Source of the DNA: Reticulascus tulasneorum
Taxonomy: Eukaryota > Ascomycota > Sordariomycetes > Glomerellales > Reticulascaceae
DNA length: 64,000 bases
Reading direction: 5' to 3'
NCBI GenBank assembly: GCA_001557505.1
Contig: LSAX01000011.1
Span: forward strand, 372,001 to 436,000
Part shown: one piece after another, positions 33,898 to 45,715 of the stretch
Layout: every line of letters starts with the position of its first letter
Position numbering within the stretch: the first letter of the stretch is position 1
Position numbers and translations under genes: made by a program
Notes under the pieces: generated by a model
Seen by the model: the letters and a program-made list of their open reading frames with translations, nothing else
Databases searched by the model: none
Told to the model about the DNA's origin: nothing

Positions 33898-35496
33898 TTA
33901 ACCCAACATCCTGCTCACTCGCGCTGCTAGCTCCGAATCGTACGGCTTGCACCGAGTCTGAATGACAACATGCTCCTTTCCGCCAATGGTAACAACTTTG
34001 AGCCACTCCGGGGCCACTTCTCTGGCCAGCAAGTGCACCGCTTCGATCCCTTCTTCAACCGACATAGGTACACGAACAGAGTCCTTGAGCTTTTGCTGGA
34101 GTAGCGGCATAATGTACGAAAGGACAGGGAGATTCCTCTGGTTCGAGGAAGACACAAGCATAGCGATTATGGCTGAAATATCCACAATGCGCTGCAACGC
34201 CCTCTTTCGGGCGAGTTCAGGGCCGGACGGCTGTTCGACCGCGGCATTTGCAAGCTCCTTTGCGCGCAGTCGGTCAAGCAGGCTCATCTTTGTGCCATCG
34301 GGGTTGTGGGTCGGAAGCTTTGCGGCTTGCACCTTGGCTTCCTTTTCTTGCTGCTTCGTGACAATCCCGTTCTTCAACTCTGTCAGGGCGCGTTGCCCCT
34401 TTGCCAAAATAGGGTTGTGTGTGAGACCTGAGTGACGGACTGTGATTTCTGATTTGGGAAGGTCGTTAAAGGTCAGGTTGTCGAAGGAGATATCGAGGTC
34501 GGACATCTCATCCATGGCTCGCTCGGCGCAGATGACATGTAGATTTGCTTCAAATTGCTTGCAGAGTCTCTCTTCGTCGAGGGGGACGGAGATGTATTTG
34601 GGGTCTATCTCTAGACAGATCTTGCCACGGCCATAGTCGGTGATGATGAATGGAGAGCATATCGTATCCTTCTGTCCAGCTGGTTGCATGTCCTGGATTG
34701 CAATGCATCTTCGAATATCATCCACGGTAATCTTTCGCTTTCCCCAGGTTCGAGAAGCATGTGGTATGAGCTCGCTGATGTTGATTGGTGTGTTCCCCCG
34801 CTGATGTGTAATCTGCAGAACGACAGTCTTGAGAATCACTCTTTGCATGTCCAACAACTCCAGCAGCTCGGATGGCAGTTGTCTGTCGGCGACTTTCTGT
34901 TCACCAGTCGATTTGATGTCGAGTTTACCAGCTTTCCTCGATCTGCCACCTTTAGCTTTGGCAATTCGTCTGCCGTTCTTCGCATTGGGAGGGATGGACG
35001 CCTTTTGGGCCTTGTGATGGATCTGTGCAACTGTCGATTCGACTGATAGGGAGATGATGGTGATGCTGTTGTCTTCAGGTTCTTCCTTCACAGGAAGAAG
35101 CCTAACGGAGATTGGATCATCCTTCCACCCCTCGCGGCTGACTCGAGGGCGCTTCAGAGTCTGGGGGGATGGAGCCATGCTCCTCTCCCGTCTGGTGTCC
35201 TCATCCTCGCTCAGTCCTGCCTTTCGCTTCCTGGTATTGACTGCATTACCAGTTGCTGGGGTAGCTGCATAGAGAGAAGTAGTCCTGCTGCTCTGGTCCT
35301 GTGCGTTGGCGTCCTCGGCCGAGACTGCTGTGATGACTGTGCTTGACAGAGAAATTGGGATGGAAACTGTGATGGGTTTCTTCGCCTCATCTACGCCTGT
35401 AGCTGAACCCTTGGATACTCGAGTATACTTGCTGATGAGATTTGCCTCTACTCTCGAGGAAGGCTTAACTTGTCGACGTGCAGCGACGCGGGCCAT
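33898..35496 (-). CDS. cdt1: DNA replication licensing factor Cdt1
   Basis: Single exon, 532 aa. Residues 1-200 are basic, Ser/Thr-rich and disordered. A middle winged-helix region lies near 205-330 (LPSELLELLDMQRVILKTVV...ISELIPHASRTW...ITVDDIRRCIAI). SLLDRLRAKELANA is the conserved fungal Cdt1 word just before the C-terminal MCM-binding winged helix (about 420-532). Cdt1 loads the MCM2-7 helicase with ORC and Cdc6 in G1. The sequence has diverged strongly from animal Cdt1, as usual for fungi. A cluster of MCB-like elements sits 255-310 bp upstream of the start, which fits G1/S control as for fission yeast cdt1. Confidence 0.88.
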   Translation of the reverse strand: MARVAARRQVKPSSRVEANLISKYTRVSKGSATGVDEAKKPITVSIPISLSSTVITAVSAEDANAQDQSSRTTSLYAATPATGNAVNTRKRKAGLSEDEDTRRERSMAPSPQTLKRPRVSREGWKDDPISVRLLPVKEEPEDNSITIISLSVESTVAQIHHKAQKASIPPNAKNGRRIAKAKGGRSRKAGKLDIKSTGEQKVADRQLPSELLELLDMQRVILKTVVLQITHQRGNTPINISELIPHASRTWGKRKITVDDIRRCIAIQDMQPAGQKDTICSPFIITDYGRGKICLEIDPKYISVPLDEERLCKQFEANLHVICAERAMDEMSDLDISFDNLTFNDLPKSEITVRHSGLTHNPILAKGQRALTELKNGIVTKQQEKEAKVQAAKLPTHNPDGTKMSLLDRLRAKELANAAVEQPSGPELARKRALQRIVDISAIIAMLVSSSNQRNLPVLSYIMPLLQQKLKDSVRVPMSVEEGIEAVHLLAREVAPEWLKVVTIGGKEHVVIQTRCKPYDSELAARVSRMLG

Positions 35497-36674
35497 GGTG
35501 AATTACAGTATTCGTGGTTTCCGTGACTTCGTCTCAGGAGTGTTATGGCGAATATTCTAAATTGAGTTCAGGGGAAGGCGTGGATGCCACTTCTGTCGTA
35601 ATGGAAAGTATGATTGAGGTCTCAGACAACACTCGCTCGATATGATGGTTGAAGAAGCAAGAAAGGTGCATAGCAGTTGGTGGGAAAGGATTGTAGACAA
35701 ATGGTGGGGGTCTGTAATTGGCAACGGAGCGCTTGGGAGGAGGCTGGAATCGACGCGACCCCAGATTGCGACGCGTCGTATTTTCGAGGTCGCGTCGGAT
35801 CGCGTAGAGTGGATTTCGTTGGTGGCCAACAACCTAACCTGGAAAGCTCAGAGGTAGGTAGGTACCTGAGTACTTCCAGACAGCCTCGGCTCCACCTCAG
35901 CACTTCAGGTCCCATTCCCACAAAATTCTGGGTCTGAGAGTCTTTCTTCCAACGTTTTGCGCCTCAGCACAATGTTGCAACCAGCACCTGGTCGGCCGTC
36001 TGGCTGAAATTGCACCACACACTGGTCGTCATGCCCGAGACAGAATTGAACCAGCCTGCGGTTCTTCACAGGCCCCTCATGCAAACACGAAGTCACATCA
36101 CAATAATTGTGATACGTCGAAACAGTCACGTCTCGAACGAATGAGCATCGTGGAGCAAATGCGTAAATGTGATGGCCTGCACTCACATTTGCTTCTTCTC
36201 CGGCACAGCGCTTCACCATTAAGCCCCAACTTCTTGGCAAAAATGACAGAAGGTAGAAGCATACACAATGCACTTTTGCAGGCGAGAAGTCAAAGTCACG
36301 GTTTGAGGATACTCTTTGGATTAAACGTCCATGACCTGTGGACGAAAAGAGATACTGCTAATAGACAATCAACCTGATCTGAAAGGACCAGTTCCCGTTT
36401 CGACTAACACCGATGTTTGCAACCCCAGAAGATGCTGCACAATCCCATGCTACCCCAGCCAGGCTTTTTATGTATTTCCCCGCCCAAAATTCGAATTGCT
36501 TTTTCGAGGAATCTCTCCCATTACAACCATGACTCCCAAGTTGGACCGCATACCGGTTGTACAAAAGATACAGAAACACTCCCCCCAGCGACTGGATCCA
36601 CCGCAATAGACGGCAAGATTAAACGCTGCTGTGTGCCGCGAACATTGACAAGAAGGCATGAGCAGACATATGGC
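35497..36674. other. Cdt1 promoter and intergenic region
   Basis: About 1.2 kb between two minus-strand genes. It includes the MCB-like cluster and a GGTAGGTAGGTACC motif at about 35850-35866. No other coding region is supported. Confidence 0.55.
35753..35805 (-). promoter_or_regulatory. MCB-like (ACGCGT) element cluster upstream of cdt1
   Basis: A perfect ACGCGT palindrome at 35771-35776 with near matches ACGCGA at 35753-35758 and TCGCGT at 35790-35795 and 35800-35805. MCB is the binding site of MBF (Mbp1/Res-Cdc10 type), which drives G1/S genes in yeasts. The distance to the cdt1 ATG (35496) is 257-309 bp. Confidence 0.6.
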
Positions 36675-36911
36675 TCAGCGGCGTATCGAGGTTGGCCAGT
36701 GGTCCGGGACGAAGCTGACTGGACTCGGCGGGGGAGGAGCTGGCACCGTGTAGTCCTGGTCTTGGATCATGTGGACTGGCGTCCTTGGGCGGATGCTGGA
36801 TGATGCCAACGTTGCGTTCAGGCTGGCGTAGAGATCTTGGCCGGTCATGAGACGGAGATTCCTTCGTGGAGGAGGGATTGGAAGTGGTGAAGCAACTTGG
36901 CTGGCAGGCAT
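36675..36911 (-). CDS. Small proline-rich hypothetical protein (78 aa)
   Basis: An open frame starting at 36911 encodes 78 aa (MPASQVASPLPIPPPRRN at the start, then MTGQDLYASLNATLASS, a PAPPPPSP run and a basic end). The support is mainly the upstream splice pattern: on the same strand a GTATGT donor at 36990, an ACTAAT branch site and a TTAG acceptor at 36931 define a textbook 60-nt intron ending 19 nt before the ATG, and the joined leader gives an in-frame TGA just upstream, so this ATG is the start. I recognise no domain, signal peptide or membrane span. It could be a short regulatory protein or a non-coding transcript with a chance frame. Confidence 0.45.
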   Translation of the reverse strand: MPASQVASPLPIPPPRRNLRLMTGQDLYASLNATLASSSIRPRTPVHMIQDQDYTVPAPPPPSPVSFVPDHWPTSIRR

Positions 36912-36930
36912 CTTGACGGTGTAAAGTGAT

Positions 36931-36990
36931 CTAACAATGAACTATTAGTATGCTTGCGGTGGCAGGCGTTGGTGATGGGTAGTAACATAC
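36931..36990 (-). other. 5'-UTR intron of the small 78-aa gene
   Basis: 60 nt with GTATGT donor, ACTAAT branch site 11 nt before a TTAG acceptor. All three signals are consensus for filamentous fungi. Confidence 0.55.
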
Positions 36991-37580
36991 CAAAGGGAAC
37001 AAGATGAATTGTAGCAGTGAGTTATACTGGTGTCCCGGTGCCAAAGTAGAGCAGCGAACAGCTTTGGAGAATGTATTGTCGAGTGATAAAAGTTTGCAAA
37101 AGGGAGACTGGTATGTTGACGAGAAGACTGGGGGGGGAACCTTGATGAGAAGTAGATGATGGGGATTTGGGGGTATAAGTAGAAACGGGATGCAGATATT
37201 TAAATTCAAAGCCCCAACTCTTAGTAACTTGGGGGATTGGCTGACAGAGAAACCTTGCGTGCTTGCCTTGCCTTGGAGACTCTTTCCGGCCAGCACAACC
37301 TTTTTTTTTGTGAGTCCTCCTTTTTCTTTCTCTTTCTTCCGTATCGTCCGCCCCCCCCTAGTCTAGTTCCCGGACAGCCAGTTACCGCAAGGGGACACAG
37401 AAACCCAGCTGGGTGGTCGATAAGTGGGCAGGGCAGACAGGGCAAAAAAAGCGATAGACACGGGTAAGGTTGCAGTAGCTGGGGAAGAGACGAGACAGGG
37501 TGGTCGACAAAAGCGTGGGGAGAGGGCTGATTAGGGGGTGTGGGATTCCCATGGGGGCGTTGGGGGGCACCTTTATACTA

Positions 37581-37601
37581 CTTCGTACTACGAAGGTACC
37601 T
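37581..37601. repeat. Interrupted palindrome followed by GGTACC
   Basis: CTTCGTA-C-TACGAAG (7-bp arms, 1-nt centre) directly followed by the palindrome GGTACC. It is in gene-free DNA. Confidence 0.7.
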
Positions 37602-40600
37602 TACGAATACAGCAGGTAAATATGGTATGTAACGAGGCATTAACTTAAACTTGGTATCTATCGCGTCAGGTACAATCTCAAAGGTGTGTGTCCTTTTTTC
37701 TCGTGTAAGTCGAAAGGCATCCAGAGTGACGGAGCACTTGGTCTTTGCGACAATGCCACTAACTCCCCCATTTCAAACGATTAGGCAAATAAAACATAGC
37801 CAGACGCGACAGTCTACGATGTCTCGGTGGAATAGGTGAGAAAGGGCGCTATGCTAACCACTCGTTAGATCGTGGTACTCCATGGGTAGCGATGTCCACC
37901 GATGCGTTGGCTGACCCCAAACAAGCCTCACGAAGATCCCCGGCCTGGAGAGGGAGAAGGAAGGGGGAATGTTCCATTCCATGGCAGGCAGACAGCCAGC
38001 GGAGAGGATGGATAACTCTCCCCGGACACGCAGACACTGGCCAACGGGCAAGGATGCTCTCCTCCCTTGGTTGGAACTTCCGATGGGCCTTTTGCCCCAG
38101 TGGATGGATGGATTGGTCGAGGGAGGTGATGGGGGTTTCTGACAGGTGCTGGCTCAGCTCCGTTCATTTCGTTCTGGGGTAACCAGGACCACGCACAGAT
38201 TACTCTCTAGGTTCGGCCTATCCCCAGAGCTTACTGCTGGTGCTACAGTTCTTGTTTGCCAGTCAGATTTTATTGCTGGCTCGTCCAGGCAATCAAGCCG
38301 GAAAAGCAACCAAACGGATCAAATGGATCACAGCAATAAGCTGGTCAAGCCGACCAATATCCGTCGGAGCTCGGGTTCAGACATGCAGAGATACACCTCC
38401 ACAACAGCTTCCCAAACCTTTTCAGCCAGGGCGGTCAGCTAGCTTCCTTCATGCAGAACGAGAAACGCGAGGTGCCTTACGAAGTACTTGGCTACTCTCT
38501 TGGAATGGGGGCAATCAGGATTCAGGAGGCTACCCGCCGGCCGGCCAGGCGAGGACGACATGGTGCTAGTGTTTTGGCCCCCCAAATGCCCCCCCGTCCC
38601 CCCCGGACCGTGAGATTGCCCTCTACAGAATTTTCTTTTCCTATCCCGTTTGCCATTCGCGCCCTAATAAGCGTACCAAGGTTTTCTTATGTTCCCTTGA
38701 CGGAGTGGTGACTTGCCAAACATGCACCAGTCTCATCCGTTGGTTGGGTCCTTGCAGTCCCGTCTTCCCCGGACTCCTCTGAGATGCCACACACCCCTGG
38801 CTTTCTTTCTCCCAGGGTGCCAAGGTGCATTAAAAATGCCCTGTCGCAGCCTGTGGGACCTCGTTTGCATAGTGTGGGGTTAGCGCCTGGGGGAGGTTTT
38901 GCGGAGAAATAATTACAAGGTGAACTAATCTGTAATCTGTAAGGGGGGTGGGAAGATGAAATAAAAAAATAAAAAACTGAATAGAGCTGAATTGGGTGGG
39001 GGGTGGAGTGTGGTGTGTGGAGAGAAACGACCAAGTTCCTGGATTGTGCCACGCACGCAAGGGGTGGTCATTTGAACCAGGAGAAGAAACCCGCGCTGTG
39101 ACGGGCAAGGTGAGGGACAAGAGGGAACAACACATCGTCGTCATCATTAGCTTATGAGACAATTCATTCCTCCGTATTAATTATTACTAGTCAGTTATCA
39201 AAGCAGACTAATACGCCTCGAGCAAGGCGGTCAAGTTTATTCTCAGTCATGTTTAGAATTCTCCATGTTTTGTTGGCCCGGCCATGATATCAAGGGGCGG
39301 CCGAAAAGAGAGAGCCTACCGAATAACTTTGACATATTGATTGCCATGTCGGGCCTGGGAGCCTACACTACAGTGCAGTACCTATTTCTCCAACCGCCAG
39401 CAGCTTCAACAAATGTGCAAACAGCTAATTAGCTTCACCGAACCATCCGACTGCCCTCTGTGCCTATCTCCTCGACCGATGTATCGTCCGTCTCCCGTCT
39501 CTCCCGCAGTCCACAATCTGACTCATACCGTCATGATCCTGTTGCTCCTCGCCTCTTCCTGCCACGTTTTCCCATCGTCAATTTCGTACCTCCCGAGCCA
39601 TAGTAGCTTTGTGTCCAGGACTCTCAACCACTCCCTTTTTTCCACGGATTCCTCAGCCGTTAATTAGTGGCACAGCATCCAATTACTCTCCCATCCTCAC
39701 AGCTCGTCCTCTCGTTTCCGCAGCACACCCCCAAAGAAATCAAGGCCAAAGCACACAAGACCTTCTGCCGCTGCGGCAGGGATTCCCGGTGGATCAGAAA
39801 GCTTCCCCAGCTTTATCCCGTTACAAACAAGAACATGGCCTGGCGACGAGACTGAGCGCTTTAGCCTGCCGGCATCCCGCAGTCAAAGCCCTCTGCGTGC
39901 TTCGCTCTGGTTCCAGATATTGCTCGGCATCCCGAGAGTACGAAGCTAACAGAGTTTTCTGGCCTCTCCTATTGGCAATATTCGGTCTCCGGCTGCAACA
40001 CGATGGGGAATTTGCCAATCGCAAAGTTGCGGTGTGCGACACTTGTCGTCTGAGCGGTCCTATTGGCAACGTTTGCTTAGCGGGACTTGGAGAGGTAATA
40101 ATCGTTTGATTCTTCGAAGGTCTTGCCTAATTCTGCAATTCCTTCTCCAGAAACCAGTCAATCTCATACCCAATCTGCAAATATCCTTTCGCAGTGTGAG
40201 AAGACGGCATCGGGCACTGATGTCCTTGTCCGACTACTAGTCATTTCGTCTAGAAAGCAAACAGACAATTGATAGCCTCAAAATACAGCTGTAGTTACGG
40301 CTCTAGAGCGCTATAATAAGTACTAGACTATGCTTATTCTGGCCAGTCCAGTGGACACATACCCCGTCACTCAAGGAATAGGTGGATGGCTCTGCATTCC
40401 GCTACATATTATGGACTGGTTTGATTGGGCGAGTGTCCGCATATGTACAGTTGGACTGACAGCAGAACGATGCCCCCCTAGCCAATGTTCTAACTTCTTT
40501 TCGTCTGATATACCTGTTTCTCTTCCCGTTCCCCGCGTTTCCACTTCGCACATTGCTTTACCGCCCCGGAAGATCATTCTAACCCTTCTGGGACACACTC

Positions 40601-43600
40601 TTCGCACCGCTGCGATGTCTCGTGGATTTCAGGCTACGCGGGCATGATTCGATGTTGCCGTCATACTACTTTGCTAGCAGATGTTCATGGATCAGGGTCT
40701 GAGAGCTGCTCGAGGTCGTTGGAGTCATGGCGACTGCTAATGCAGCGGAATAGTCGGAGAGACATTCTCAGGGAGGGAGTGAGACAAGCACGGAATGCAC
40801 CATGAGGTTCCTCGTCGCCATTCGGATCTCTATACTTCCTCACGATATGAGCATGACGGCTGGGTGGCATCTAAGAGAACTTTTCCATGACCAACTCTCT
40901 TTCACAAGGTCCCAAGTAGGATGAGAACTCTGCATATCGTTCATGCACGTCGTTTCCAGTAGTCGAGGGAACATTCGGAATTGAAACATCCGGGGTGATC
41001 AATATTCGCATGTGGTACGGTGTCCTCACGTGCCTCATTGCCCTCCTGAGTTTCCATGACTGCGGACGTGAGTCGCGTCTGCTCGCCTTGATCCACAGCG
41101 ATCTCTTTGGTAGGGTAGAGGTGGCGTGTACTGGAAGTATTGCTTCTAAATGACTCCCAAGTGGTGGCCATATTATCCGGAATTACAATGGTGTATCAAG
41201 ACCCCTTGGTTTGGTTGATGGATGATGCAATCGAGGTCTTCTGGACTTGATGGGGGCACACATATAAACGCATAGCTGGGATTTTACCTCCGCTTAACTA
41301 CTGATTATCCCAGCTTGCTGCTGTAGCCCTCACTCGCCGAATGCTATGGACGATTGTGCCGTACGCCGAATCTGCCTACCGCCATCGTTGGCACTAGCTG
41401 GTCTGCGATGTCAACTTTGGGCAGGGGCTAAACTCGTCTTGTCTCTTTGCTTGCTGCGCTAATTGGTGTTCGGATTGATCTTGACTTGCTATTTGGTCAT
41501 GAGCCCTGGCGTTTCGACGTTTACCATTCCGCATTGCGTGACGGTCTACAGAGACTGCTTGAGACCTTGAGGGCTGCTACTGTGTAGCCGATCGGTGTGT
41601 CAAGTAGTGGGTAGGCAAATGGTCAAAAAATGTATGCTGTCGAGCTTTGACCTATTGGGGTATTGTCCGTGATTACTGAGGTAGTATGCCTTGTTATTTG
41701 TTACGTGGTTGAGCTCAGTCACAAATTTTCTCGAAGTCACACATCGTATGGTTCGAAGAGCACATCGAGCACGTGGCAATAGTAATAAGTTTACATTGCG
41801 CGGAGCACACGTCTTCCTCGGACAACTGCTGGGTGGAGTATTTGTGAACTCTGCAGACAAGTATGACATGTGTGAAGATGCATGATAAAGATGATGTGAA
41901 TACTCAGGGGCATAGATAAAACTAGAGTCCGAGGTAAGCAAGAACATCTGAGGCCTGTAAGCCAGTGGCTGTTCATGCTACGGAGACTGATACGGCCGGG
42001 AAGGATGTTATATTGCTGGAAGCCGGAACTATGCGGACCAAGGATTGCCGCCGAGGACTACCAAGGGCCGGGCGGTCCGGGGAGTACGCCGTCTCATTCG
42101 GTTGCGGTGCCATTCATCTACCTTATGGTAAACACCGGAACACTTAGCTTGCAGCTATCATCCTGTGCTGTTTCGTGTTTCTGTAGATTCACGTCTCTTC
42201 CATCCTTCAATCTTATGACTCATTCACTGTTGCTGTTCATGTGAATCGCATTGGTAATCCTTCTGCCGGCCTTTCGGCTTCAGACAGATTATAACTTTGC
42301 AACATAGAGTATGAAGCTCAGATACATTACTCAAATGACATGGCCAGGCTAGTTATCGGCCGACCGCATCCCGTGACGAAAACGTGAGCCAGGCCATCGA
42401 AGTCGTTGACAGATCAGGAAAGCCACACCAGACTCGCAATCTAGTCGCCGATCGCAGCCGACCCGTGGATGTGAGGCAATTGTATTGGTGAGCAGATCTC
42501 TAACCGGAAATGTATACGTCTATGAAGGCCCGACTGGACCCATTACAGCCACTCAGGTATGTAGGTGCGTTGGGCAAAGTCCAGCGTTTGAACTTAACCC
42601 GAAGTTTCGCTTCGCTATTAGGGCTGCGTATCCTCAGGGCTACCGGGACGAATGGCCATTGAAAGACACTTGTTGAGAGAGGTATATCATGTGTTTCATT
42701 GTTAGTCAGTGTAGGGTCTTCTAAACAGCTTCTCGAATACTCAGCTGAATCTCATGCATACAGCAGCGCAACAACCCCCATGCCACGTTTTCATAGGTTG
42801 AAGTTCCTAGAAGTATCGTGCACCACTCTATACTGCCAGAAAAGCATGAGATTGTCTTATGAGTATCTCGCACGGCATCATCAAGCAATCCAGGATTTCT
42901 GCCCTCAACTTCGTATCGGCCGTGATGTTGAGGCATTTCACCGAAGAGGCATCTGCTGAGGACAAGTCAAGCTGCTGCCCTGAAGTTTGCAGCGATTCCA
43001 CCGCATTTCTCCAACAGGAAAACAAAGAACGATCGGAAAAGGGGCATCCCAGATCTCCAGCTTAAGCACTCAAGCCGTGGACTGTTAAAGGGGAGGAGAA
43101 TGCCTTGACATATCGAACACCATGATGGCTAAATTGGCAAAATGAAAGTCATGCATACAGATTCCACATCGATTTCGGGAAGTGAATTTCGTGTCAATGA
43201 GATACGGCTGCTTACCTGTGACTTTAAACTCTGAATAGGTAGACCACGGACATGTCGTTGTCCATGGGATTGCGCCAATTGCGACGATCGCCCACTTCGA
43301 TATTTCAGAAACAATCGCGCTGCCGTCTGACACGTGCAAGCGACTTCATGAACTGCATCAGTCGAGCAATTGCTGCACCCCCAGACAGCAACTTTGTTGT
43401 TCACTCACAATGGTATAAATCTAGCTTCGAAGTACGTGATGGAAATTCAGGTCCTATACACGGCCTTCATAGTCTAAATCATCCGTGAACGATGATACGA
43501 GGAGGACCGGAAGTGTAAGGGTCTGGTATCGATACATGAGCCCAGTTGCTTAGTGTTCTGGGGGTTTGGAGGACCAAAGGAATCTGAAGTCCACAAAACC

Positions 43601-44243
43601 CTATCGGATCTTCAGGGGGTGATATCTGTCTCAGCCGCTCTTCGGTAGAGAACAACCCAAGTGCTAGAAGGAAAGTTGTGAAAGGCATGAGAGACTTTTA
43701 AACTGGAGTACCATTAACAACGGGATCAGTACTCCTGAGCCATGGCCTAATTGGCTCTTGGTTGTCGACTATGAAGTCCGTAGCAGATCTAATCACCGGG
43801 CGAGAAAAGACGTCTATGCTGCAAACTAAATCAACAAAGCTTGTGCCCAGTTGCAACATCGTCCCAAGCAATAGCAGACCTTCTGCCCGACCAGGTAGGC
43901 TTTGAACACGTGTGTTCCAACTGCACTACATAGCACCTGACAATACCTATATCATACCTCGTAACACCTTCAACCTCGCCAAATTTCCTACAGGCGGTTG
44001 GCGTAGGCAACTCTTGACGATTTGCAGAAGAGTGGGAGTCAATGCCATTCCACAATGAATGATAAACATATCATGGCAGTCCCCGAAGGACATCATAATG
44101 CCGTATGGGAGAATAGCGTCAATACTACGTATTGGTGCGTCGTATAGAATCTGCTGTACAATACCGAGTTTGGGAGCGATGCTAGACAGGACGGTTTGTA
44201 GATGATTGATGACGCCAATGAGAAGTCTGAGACAAAAGTTCAG

Positions 44244-44343
44244 GTGGACTTCATTTCTCATATGGTGGACTTCATTTCTCATATGGTGGACTTCATTTCT
44301 CATATGGTGGACTTCATTTCTCATATGGTGGACTTCAGCTCTG
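44244..44343. repeat. 21-bp tandem repeat, four exact copies plus a partial one
   Basis: A unit starting GTGGACTTC and ending CATATG is repeated exactly four times (44244-44327), then begins a fifth time and diverges after GTGGACTTC. The unit is a multiple of 3 and lacks stops in several frames, so it creates chance open frames on both strands. It lies 300 bp upstream of the GST-like gene. Confidence 0.9.
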
Positions 44344-44640
44344 CGTACATGGAGGCAGAACCGGTTGAAGTTCATGGTCGAGGAGGCAGCGGTTGAATGT
44401 ATTACATGTGATTGGCTACTTCCCCAACCCCGCCCGAGCAAGGCTCATACGGGCCGAGGCTCACCACATCCTCGAGCAACATCTCACTTGTCTCAACGTT
44501 TCTCTGGAGCGTCTTGTTGCCTTCATTGGACATTGCTCCATTAGAGGCTTACTTAAAGCGATCAATCAGTTTCCAAGTTTAAAGCACATTTTCGCTGCAT
44601 TCACTGCTGGCTGACTGCTCCGGTTCTTGTTAGTAGTAAG

Positions 44641-45715
44641 ATGGCATCGAAAGCAGCGGACAACATCGTCCTATACCATTATGCCTACTCTCCATACGCG
44701 CGAAGACTAGTCTGGTACCTTGCCCTTCGAGGCATCCCATACGCACAATGCGTAAGTGCTCTCTACACAAGCCACTGGTGCTCACTCACTCACGCATTCG
44801 CAGATACAACCTCCAGTCATGCCCCGCCCCGATGTCGCCAGACTCGGCATACAGTACCGGCGCATCCCCCTCCTCTCCATTGGGAGGGACGTTTACCTCG
44901 ACACGCGGCTCATGATGCAGAAGCTCGAGTCCATGTTCCCGGACCGCCCCAAGCTCGGGGCGGCCTCCGGCGAGCAGCGCGGCCTAGAGGTGCTCTTCGA
45001 GACCTGGAACATCGACGCGGGCACGTTCGGCGTCGCGGCGCAGCTTCTGCCGGCGGACTTGCCGTTCCTGCAGACGCCGGAGTACTACACCGACAGAGGG
45101 GACTTCTTCGGCGCCAAGCTCTCGAAGGAGGGCTTGCTGCGCAGCCGGCCCGATGGGCTGAGCGAGATACGGCGCGCGATGGAGCTGCTGGAGACCACGT
45201 TCCTCGCTGACGGGCGGGAGTGGATCCTCAAGACCGAGGGGCCGAGCTTGGCGGACATCGAAGCCGTGTGGCCTTTCCATTGGATCTCGGGCATCCCGGG
45301 TGCCCTGCCGGCGGAGGACTTTTCGCCGAGCACCTTCCCCAAGGTATACGCGTGGATCGCGCGGTTTCAGAAGGCTGTCTCCGCCGCGAAGAAAGCAAGC
45401 GTCAAGGCCCGGACGGTATCAGGAGACGAAGCGATGGACATGATTCTCTCATCTCCGTTCAACGAGTCCGAAGGCAAGGTGGATGAACAAGATAGCCTGG
45501 TCTCCGCCCAGGGGCTCAGGAAAGGGGACGAGGTCATCGTCTGGCCGGTAGACACCGGAGCTGGTCACAAGGACGTCGGGTCACTTGTTGGTATTGATGG
45601 GCGGGAGGTTGCATTTGAGGTGACGGGCGAGAAGGGGACGGTACGAGTCCACGCCCCGAGGCATGGCTTCAGGGTTAGGAAGTACAACGCGGATGCAGGG
45701 TCATCCAAGATCTAG
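44641..45715 (+). CDS. Glutathione S-transferase-like protein with C-terminal extension
   Basis: Two exons, 44641-44751 and 44804-45715, with a 52-nt intron, give 340 aa. The N-terminal thioredoxin-like GST fold starts IVLYHYAYSPYARRLVWYLALRGIPY; YSPYARR takes the place of the usual catalytic Ser/Cys site. V-[MPRPD]...IPLLSIGRDVYLDTRLMMQKLE is the glutathione-binding segment. A helical GST C-terminal domain follows to about 235, with EGPSLADIEAVWPFHW matching the conserved helix-6 region. Residues about 265-330 form an additional small beta-rich segment (GLRKGDEVIVWPVDTG...GTVRVHAPRHGFRV) not found in classical GSTs of 200-230 aa. Exon 2 has strongly G/C-ending codons. The fold is clear, but the enzyme class and substrate are unknown. 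Confidence 0.87.

Larger units (their letters stand above)
36991..44640. other. Longest gene-poor stretch of the window
   Basis: About 7.6 kb with no convincing protein gene. The first part is the presumed promoter of the small 78-aa gene. Between roughly 40 and 44.2 kb the base composition looks lower in G+C than in the gene blocks, and the short frames show no family resemblance, so relics of decayed sequence are possible. A 21-bp tandem repeat lies at 44244-44343 and an odd palindrome at 37581-37601. The final few hundred bases are the promoter of the GST-like gene. Confidence 0.5.

Noticed and set aside
44206..44544. Open frames through the 21-bp repeat on both strands
   Set aside because: They exist only because the repeat unit is a multiple of 3 and lacks stops.
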